Shown one piece after another: positions 43,921-44,872 of a stretch of DNA of 44,872 nt. Within the stretch, counting starts at the first letter, position 1; every line of letters starts with the position of its first letter. The translations under genes were made by a program, and so were the position numbers. Below the pieces are notes generated by a model. That model was not told the DNA's origin. It searched no databases and was given only the letters and a program-made list of their open reading frames with translations. This DNA comes from Bacteroidota bacterium (GTDB lineage Bacteria; Bacteroidota; Bacteroidia; Chitinophagales; Chitinophagaceae), in NCBI GenBank assembly GCA_023409975.1, contig JAEYQO010000060.1, positions 1 to 44,872 of the forward strand, given 5' to 3'.

Positions 43921-43962
43921 TAGTCGTTAGTGGTTAGTGGTTAGTCGTGAGTGGCGAGAGAC
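43921..43962. repeat. 7-bp period array, unit TAGTGGT
   Basis: TAGTCGT, TAGTGGT, TAGTGGT, TAGTCGT, GAGTGGC, GAGAGAC: six heptamers in a row, starting 5 bases after the secA stop codon. Confidence 0.75.
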
Positions 43963-43980
43963 AAATAATAGGAATAAATG

Positions 43981-44011
43981 AAAAACCTGGACTGCGGTCC
44001 GGGTTTTTTTT
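43981..44011 (+). terminator. Rho-independent terminator of secA
   Basis: AAAACCTGGAC / GTCCGGGTTTT with a TGCG loop (one T-G wobble), followed by a long T run. It is 65 bases after the secA stop, beyond the 7-bp array, so the array is within the secA mRNA 3' end. Confidence 0.88.
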
Positions 44012-44082
44012 GATCTTAAATATCTGTTGTCCGGGGAAAACTAATATCTGAGAGACGGGATTCGAAAAAAACACCCAATTGA

Positions 44083-44171
44083 CCAGTTAGCTAAGTGCCA
44101 AAGCCCTTCCAGGTACCTGCTACCTTCCTTGTAGGTTCCTTGGAGGTTCCTTGTAGGTTCCAACTAACTGG
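44083..44171. repeat. 11-bp period array (CTTGTAGGTTC) inside an inverted repeat
   Basis: CTTGTAGGTTC (44128), CTTGGAGGTTC (44139) and CTTGTAGGTTC (44150) are three consecutive 11-mers. They are flanked by CCAGTTAG at 44083-44090 and its exact reverse complement CTAACTGG at 44164-44171. Confidence 0.8.
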
Positions 44172-44190
44172 CATAATACTAGGGGACGGT

Positions 44191-44234
44191 GTCGTACATA
44201 CGTCGTACTGGTGTCCTACTGGTGTCATGTAAAC
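44191..44234. repeat. 11-bp period array, unit GTCGTACTGGT
   Basis: GTCGTACATAC (44191), GTCGTACTGGT (44202), GTCCTACTGGT (44213) and GTCATGTAAAC (44224): four 11-mers, the outer two diverged. Confidence 0.7.
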
Positions 44235-44513
44235 CCTATGTACGAAAACCTTATTCGGTTGGATTTTCTTCGCGTACCGGTAAAAAACGAGCCAAAACCC
44301 ATAGCTAAATGCAAACGGAATGCCCAGTGGCGGGTTCAAAGGCTGCAATACGCACATGAAAACAATCTCCCTTTTCAATGGGTAGGGGCTCCCTTTACAA
44401 ATCCCAGCACAAATCAATAAAATCAATGCTCCCAAGCTTGCTCAAATTAAACTTCTAATTTTTCCGGCCAACAGTTAATGGCCAAAGGCCTTGTCGTGTG
44501 TTTGTGGGCGAGC

Positions 44514-44543
44514 CTTGGCCTTGGCTTAGGCTTTGGCTTGCGC
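44514..44543. repeat. 6-bp period tract, unit CTTGGC
   Basis: CTTGGC, CTTGGC, TTAGGC, TTTGGC, TTGCGC in a row. The tract ends 5 bases before the first codon of the RHS homology. Confidence 0.65.
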
Positions 44544-44548
44544 CCCTG

Positions 44549-44872
44549 GGACAGAGAACCCGGATTGATTATGGTAATAACACCCGTACGGAGTATATTT
44601 ATGATGCGAATACCTTCAAAGTGCGACAGATCAGGACCACGAGAACGACAGATTATAAAGTGCTCCAGGAGCTGGATTACTTCTATGATCCTGTGGGTAA
44701 TATCACCTGGCAGCAGGACGGGGTGCAGGCCACGGTATTCTTTGACAATGGTGTGGCGGGTCCGGATAATAAATATACCTATGATGCGCTGTACCGGCTG
44801 ATCAAGGCTGAAGGCCGGGAACACGCAGGCAATAACACAGCGCCCGACTGGAATGATGGGAGCAGGGTAGGA
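44549..44872 (+). pseudogene. RHS/YD-repeat protein fragment (Tc-toxin C type), 5' end missing
   Basis: From 44549 one frame runs to the window end and reads GQRTRIDYGNNTRTEYIYD, LQELDYFYDPVGNITWQQDG, FFDNGVAGPDNKYTYDALYR and LIKAEGREHAGN. These are the YD repeats of the SpvB/TcC-type RHS shell, from the part before the RHS core. No ATG precedes it in frame, and the sequence upstream of GQRTRIDYG shows a 6-bp repeat tract instead of more YD repeats. A complete protein would need over a thousand upstream residues. So it is a truncated or displaced copy, unless a GTG at 44498 or 44504 is used. The 3' part is beyond the window. Confidence 0.7.

Larger units (their letters stand above)
43917..44548. 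other. Gene-free stretch with four short-period arrays
   Basis: No credible gene. It contains a 7-bp period array directly after secA, the secA terminator, two 11-bp period arrays, and a 6-bp period tract ending at the RHS fragment. The 280 bases from 44235 to 44513 show no repeat or feature I can name apart from weak, unsupported open frames. Confidence 0.7.

Noticed and set aside
44083..44171. Insertion sequence ends
   Set aside because: The 8-bp inverted repeat encloses only 73 bases without a transposase and there is no flanking target duplication; kept only as a repeat and a finding.
44211..44420. Small plus-strand gene of about 60-69 residues
   Set aside because: It begins inside the 11-bp array, has no promoter or ribosome site and no recognisable sequence.
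44091..44435. Minus-strand open frame of 114 residues
   Set aside because: It runs through two tandem arrays and has a repeat-derived C-terminus; not a plausible protein.
44478..44801. Plus-strand open frame of 107 residues at the right end
   Set aside because: It is out of frame with the clear RHS/YD-repeat reading frame that covers the same bases.

Overview
The window looks like a piece of a Bacteroidota chromosome, most likely Chitinophagales/Chitinophagaceae-like. The reasons are: many copies of the Bacteroidota -7 promoter element TAnnTTTG in front of genes; four proteins with type IX secretion (T9SS) C-terminal sorting domains (three type A, one gliding-motility/CHU_C type B); lipoproteins with a Cys-Lys-Lys style start; a DUF3822-rsmD-coaD cluster; a YtxJ-like bacillithiol-type protein; and an S46 dipeptidyl-peptidase. 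Most of the window is ordinary core chromosome. No tRNA, rRNA, CRISPR array, transposase or prophage gene was seen.

Layout. 1-1078: the 3' end of a secreted beta-rich protein, then 600 bp of non-coding DNA with an 11-bp tandem array and a striking 273-bp array of 34 degenerate 8-bp units that runs up to the fabD stop codon. 1079-6879: fabD, ytxJ, a MATE exporter, DUF3822-rsmD-coaD and proline dehydrogenase. 7044-12106: a T9SS cargo protein, topA and a SirB1-like protein. 12107-15424: an aroB-aroA-aroC shikimate operon on the minus strand. 15549-20359: mnmA, a lipoprotein plus a T9SS-exported subtilase, and an RsmB-like rRNA methyltransferase. 20598-26824: odhB (E2 of 2-oxoglutarate dehydrogenase, without its E1 here), mgtC-like, and a minus-strand run of UMF1-type MFS transporter, MBL hydrolase, TolB-like propeller, an internally shortened fluC/crcB, and cdd. 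26954-36747: small lipoproteins, a CHU_C propeller protein, an S46 DPP11-like peptidase, a three-gene cluster of unknown function, and a large BNR/VPS10-like T9SS protein. 36825-43916: recN, rlmI-like, a three-repeat DUF5648-like secreted protein and secA. 43917-44872: a gene-free stretch with 7-, 11-, 11- and 6-bp period arrays, ending in a 5'-truncated RHS/YD-repeat (Tc-toxin C type) fragment that leaves the window.

The best candidates for something undescribed are the short-period arrays in the two gene-free pockets. Their unit sequences differ from locus to locus, but three separate loci share exactly the same 11-bp period. A second pattern is that several genes (ytxJ, aroB, recN, rlmI, crcB) have their -7 element only a few bases before the start codon, which predicts leaderless mRNAs. 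Third, the crcB/fluC gene appears to have lost the Phe-box segment while staying in frame. All functional calls are read from the sequence and family knowledge; nothing was searched or computed beyond hand reading.
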